Part shown: positions 60,612 to 64,000 of the stretch, piece after piece
How the letters are laid out: the number at the start of each line of letters is the position of its first letter
Position numbering within the stretch: position 1 is the stretch's first letter
Source: Megaleporinus macrocephalus
Lineage: Eukaryota; Chordata; Actinopteri; Characiformes; Anostomidae
DNA: 64,000 bases
Reading direction: 5' to 3'
Assembly (NCBI GenBank): GCA_021613375.1
Contig: CM038711.1
Location: forward strand, 16,828,194 to 16,892,193
Notes under the pieces: model-generated
Told to the model about the DNA's origin: nothing
The model's input: the letters and a program-made list of their open reading frames with translations, nothing else
Databases searched by the model: none
Made by a program: the position numbers and the translations under genes

Positions 60612-61602
60612 TGTTCATTTTGAGAGCATTTTGACTAAAATGTCATTTAGTTTCATAATATAGTCGACTAAATCTATTTTAGTCTATTCAGTTGACTAAA
60701 ATATAAAGGGTGTAAAATGTAAATGCCTTTTCTTCAGTTCCCTTGAGTTATTTAAGTCATTATATACACCTACGTGAAATAAAACATTTATTAACTAACC
60801 CAGTTATGGAATATTATTTCTGTTTGAAAGACCAATACACACTGCAAAGTGAATAAGAGAAAACTGTTATTTTATCCTTGTATCATCTTTTTATTTATTT
60901 CTTATTTGTTTAATAATTGTTATTAGTGCTGTCAATCTAATTAAATGACATTCTCTGTGGTTAACTAATCTACATTAATTGCATTTATCACTTTTTGCTA
61001 TGAAAATAGTAAATCAATTAATGAAAAACTGCCATATCTCTAGGTCACAGTGTTTACTAGAGACACACTCTGCATATTACGTACAATAATTAATTGTAAA
61101 TAAAACTAGCTAATCTGTTTTGTGCACTTTCTAGGGTGTACGGAGAGATTTGGGACATGATAATCAAACGCAGATAGTTGCTAATGTCCAGCGCGGTGTG
61201 GTGATTTTCTCTAAACACAAACACTAAACTCTCTTTCTCTATGCTAATACTGTCTAGATAACTTAGTTCCATCATGAGTAACAACAGGTCACAGGCTCGT
61301 ATGGTCTTCTCAGGTTTAGACCAAATTTGTGCAAGTGTGCGTTTGACTGACGGCTACCTGGCTTGTCCTGCCTCTCCATATGCACTGAAGTAGTTATGAT
61401 TTCCTAACTTGTCCCTTCCTTTCACAAAACTTAATCAGTTCTGATTGGATGTCGTCACTGCCAAACATTTTCGTCTCGTTTTTAATCAACTTCGTCATAG
61501 CTGTTATCCATTTTTGTAGTTTTTATTTAGTTATTGTCTAGTTTTCGTCCGGAAAATAAGTTGTGAAAAAAAGACAAAAATACTTCGTCAATAAAATTAA
61601 CA
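60612..61602. mobile_element. Non-autonomous element with imperfect terminal inverted repeats
   Basis: The left end GTGTTCATTTTGAGAGCAT and the right end (complement GTGTTAATTTTATTGACGAAG) are imperfect inverted copies about 990 bases apart. Subterminal DNA is rich in GACTAAAAT (left) and TTCGTC/TTTTAGT-like motifs (right), as in a fish repeat I have seen near GTTAATTTT ends. Nested inside at about 60925-61000 is sequence resembling another dispersed repeat (GCTGTCAATCTAATTAAATG). No transposase. Confidence 0.5.
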
Positions 61603-61604
61603 CG

Positions 61605-61785
61605 GGTGGCGAGTCTTTTAAAGTCTTAAAGCTCAAGTCCGATTCCAAGTCCAAGTCGGTAAAGGTAAAGTCTAAGTCAAGTCGCAAATCTTTAGTGATG
61701 TCAAGTCACAAATCATCAGTTTAGTGACTCGAGTTGGACTCGAGTCCAAGTCATGTGACTTGACTCCACACGTCTGGGTCATACA
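61605..61785 (+). repeat. AAGTC-rich interspersed repeat
   Basis: AAGTC, AAGTCCAAGTC and CAAGTCA words recur, with GACTCGAGTTGGACTCGAGTC (partly palindromic) near 61725-61746 and CATGTGACTTGACTCC at the end. It matches the style of a non-coding fish repeat. No coding content. Confidence 0.55.
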
Positions 61786-63139
61786 ATGTGTAGTAAATCT
61801 TGGATCCTGTTTATTTAAGGTGGTAATTTACTTCAAAACATCCTTCCATTCATTATCTTCTGCTTTATCCCACTAATCGGGGTCACGGGTGTTCATCTAC
61901 TTCCATCAGTTTCCTACAATGCCATGAAATCTGGAACACTGGAAGAGTTGCAGGGTTGGGCCTATAGGGTGTCAAAAAAAGGGAAGGTAAATTGACACCC
62001 TCAAAAGTGGTAGAGTCACATTCACCAGTTAGGTTTCAACAGATAATAGTAATAAGTCAGCTATTGAAATTTGTCAACTATTGCAGCCAAAGAACAGAGT
62101 CTGGTTAATAATGTTGGAGATTCAAAAGCTAGCAAAGCTTTATAGCAGAGCTGGGTCTGACATCATGTAACACCTGTCTGAAAATTTCCAATCCCACTAC
62201 ATTCCTGGTACACTTTTTCTCCTGTTCTATTGGTCAGCAACTGCCATTTTTCTGAATCTACGTCATCTGGCCATAACAACATTTTCAAAGTCTCTCAGGT
62301 AGTCAGTAGTGGCAGTTTCTCCCGCATTCAGCATGTCGACTAAGTAAACCGTATAAGAGTATAAAATCACTTAAAGCTGAAACTTTTTGTACAATATTAT
62401 TGTGACAGTTCAAGCAAAGTAAAGCACAGTACAAGCAATAAATACAAGATAGCAAAATATTTCCGAAATTGTCCAGTTTCATACAGATTTTAACCACATT
62501 GGCTCCTCACAAGCAGGGGTGTTTCCAGGCCTGGGCTTATAGGGCTAATCTGTAATATTTGGTTACCAACCATAAACCCTAAATTTTTAAATAATTTGGA
62601 AATTAGGTATACATAAAATGTGTTTATTAAGTACTTACTTTTTTAAGTAAAATATTTTTTTGAGACTTTTATAGAATTCTTTACATACCCAGTCAACATC
62701 CTTACTCACAAGCATCTCTGGAAAGTTGTTTAAACTCGAAATAGCTAAAATAATTGCATATAATTTGTCATCTCACCTGTTGTTTTTCTGTTTTAATTTT
62801 AATACAAATTTGGGGAAGGCTTAACTTTATAAAACAGTTGTTTAGAGAGTGGCCCTAAAAGATGTTCCGGTACCTGCAATAGTATTGTCCGGTGCTGGGA
62901 TTATATGGTTTTAGACAGTGAAAAACCACCTGCAGTAATATACTGTGATGCAGTAAGTAAAGTGGTAAACTGCAGATCAAATTATCATAAAATTTCAGTC
63001 ACACCAAAAATGTACATTAGTGAACTATAAATGAATAGTGCAGATTTAACTGTTTGGTTAACAGCTTTGCTGAGAAAACATGAGCAATTGTTTACATTAT
63101 AGTTTAGATATTTATTGGTACAGTGTGCAGTGGTTTTTG

Positions 63140-63195
<56 letters not shown>

Positions 63196-64000
63196 ATATA
63201 GATTTGTCATGAACTTAGCCAAGAGCATATGGGCAGCACCACAGACACTGGTGGTAGTCTGAATGACTTGTTTATTTACCTAAATGTTTATGGCCAATGC
63301 ACAATGCTTGTGCAACCAAAAGCTATTAAAAGTGGGGAAATCATAGCTTCACCATTACATGACAGTAAAATTCTTGAACTCTTAGTGAGCTTCATCTACA
63401 CCTGATCTGCAAGGTTGCACCAGTGACCTGCAAATCATCTCTTCATCATCATACTGCATGCTTAGCATCCTGCTAATGCTGGCAGTGTTAGCTCTCCTGA
63501 GGGCCCAGGTCTTGTGCTAAACATAATGTCAGGCATGCCTGTCCCTCCCCTCCTCCTTGTCTCACACTGCTTATTCCTCCTGGCATCTCAATTCAGGCAG
63601 CTGTAATCCCTGCCCTGGGGCACTGAGTCGTCTGTGCTGATAGCATTCAGCCATTCAGCACTCCCACATCCCTCACAACACAGGAGGTTGCCTGCAGTGC
63701 ATGTCATGGGCGGATTAGCCACAGCCCGCACCAATCCCAGCCCTCCAAACGCACAGGTCCTGGGTAACCATGCAAGAGACAGAATCCTGGTCAGGGGAGA
63801 TTACACATGTCTGAAAAACTGGGCTCTTCTGATATGTAGGGGGATACCTTCTTGGAAACAAGCTGGTTTTCCCACCACCAAGCTTCCCCAGAACCTTCCA
63901 CTCAGTTATCTTCCCTGCCCCCACCAATATTCAAGCCCTATTTACATTTGACATTCACACCATGTGGAGGATTCTGAGAAGGGTTGAGATACTCTGACCA
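61786..64000. other. Intron 1 sequence to window end; no gene recognised
   Basis: 61845-61900 (CATTCATTATCTTCTGC, ATCGGGGTCACGGG) is a scrap of a common fish repeat. An AG microsatellite lies at 63143-63194. 63400-63960 is less AT-rich and unlike its surroundings but shows no exon signature; the 105-codon frame 63634-63951 is unsupported. Confidence 0.5.
63143..63194 (+). repeat. (AG)n microsatellite, 26 units
   Basis: Uninterrupted AG dinucleotide repeat of 52 bases. It creates Glu-Arg and Ser-Leu pseudo-frames on the two strands. Confidence 0.97.

Noticed and set aside
63080..63262. Glu-Arg repeat frame and Ser-Leu repeat frame
   Set aside because: Translation of an AG dinucleotide microsatellite.
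63634..63951. 105-codon frame near the window end, possible next reelin exon
   Set aside because: It shows no similarity to the expected Reeler-domain continuation after GQEY and overlaps the inverted repeated segment.

Overview
The window looks like a piece of teleost fish nuclear genome, AT-rich and repeat-laden, with one recognisable host exon. Fish origin is inferred from the repeat mix: CR1/L2-type LINEs with fish-type 3' tails, a Rex3 (RTE) LINE, Rex1-like LINEs, Tc1 transposons and a tRNA-derived SINE. The dispersed repeat ending in ATGTTATGGCTGATCGG suggests an otophysan (characin or catfish relative), but that is only a lean. There is no bacterial-style gene density, operon, CRISPR array or tRNA gene.

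The one protein-coding feature I am confident of is the first coding exon of reelin (RELN), + strand, 49677-49920. It encodes a signal peptide and the start of the Reeler domain and ends in a phase-1 intron at a strong GTGAGT donor. Upstream lie a probable 5' UTR without upstream ATGs, a TATA-like TATTTAAG, two G-quadruplex-capable tracts around a GTGA microsatellite, and about 850 bp of purine-rich DNA. Everything from 49921 to the window end is probably reelin intron 1.

Region 1-48.6 kb is intergenic or intronic DNA of unknown ownership, dominated by transposon remains. 0-5.8 kb: short fold-back repeats, two head-to-head CR1/L2 fragments and an ACCAGC-rich repeat. 10-15.5 kb: a fold-back repeat, a decayed CR1/L2, a 60-bp higher-order repeat built of CCTAAC-like hexamers and another CR1/L2. 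22.3-31.5 kb: a LINE cluster (CR1/L2, Rex1-like, CR1/L2, Rex1-like) followed by a scrap of retroviral-type polymerase. 34.9-37 kb: a SINE then a LINE. 40.2-42.9 kb: a decayed but nearly whole Rex3 on the minus strand. 43.2-44.1 kb: an internally deleted LINE. 47.1-48.3 kb: a Tc1 transposon about 1.1 kb upstream of the reelin promoter.

The intron part (49.9-64 kb) holds a broken Tc1 transposase (54.2-54.8), a minus-strand SGNH-esterase ORF1 remnant of a CR1-like LINE (56.6-57.3), a Tc1 copy with TA target duplication (57.87-59.03), a 1-kb element with terminal inverted repeats (60.6-61.6), AAGTC-rich repeat DNA and several microsatellites.

Every mobile-element coding region has stops, frameshifts or deletions, so none looks autonomous. 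I found no undescribed multi-gene system. The most interesting local structure is the reelin promoter architecture.
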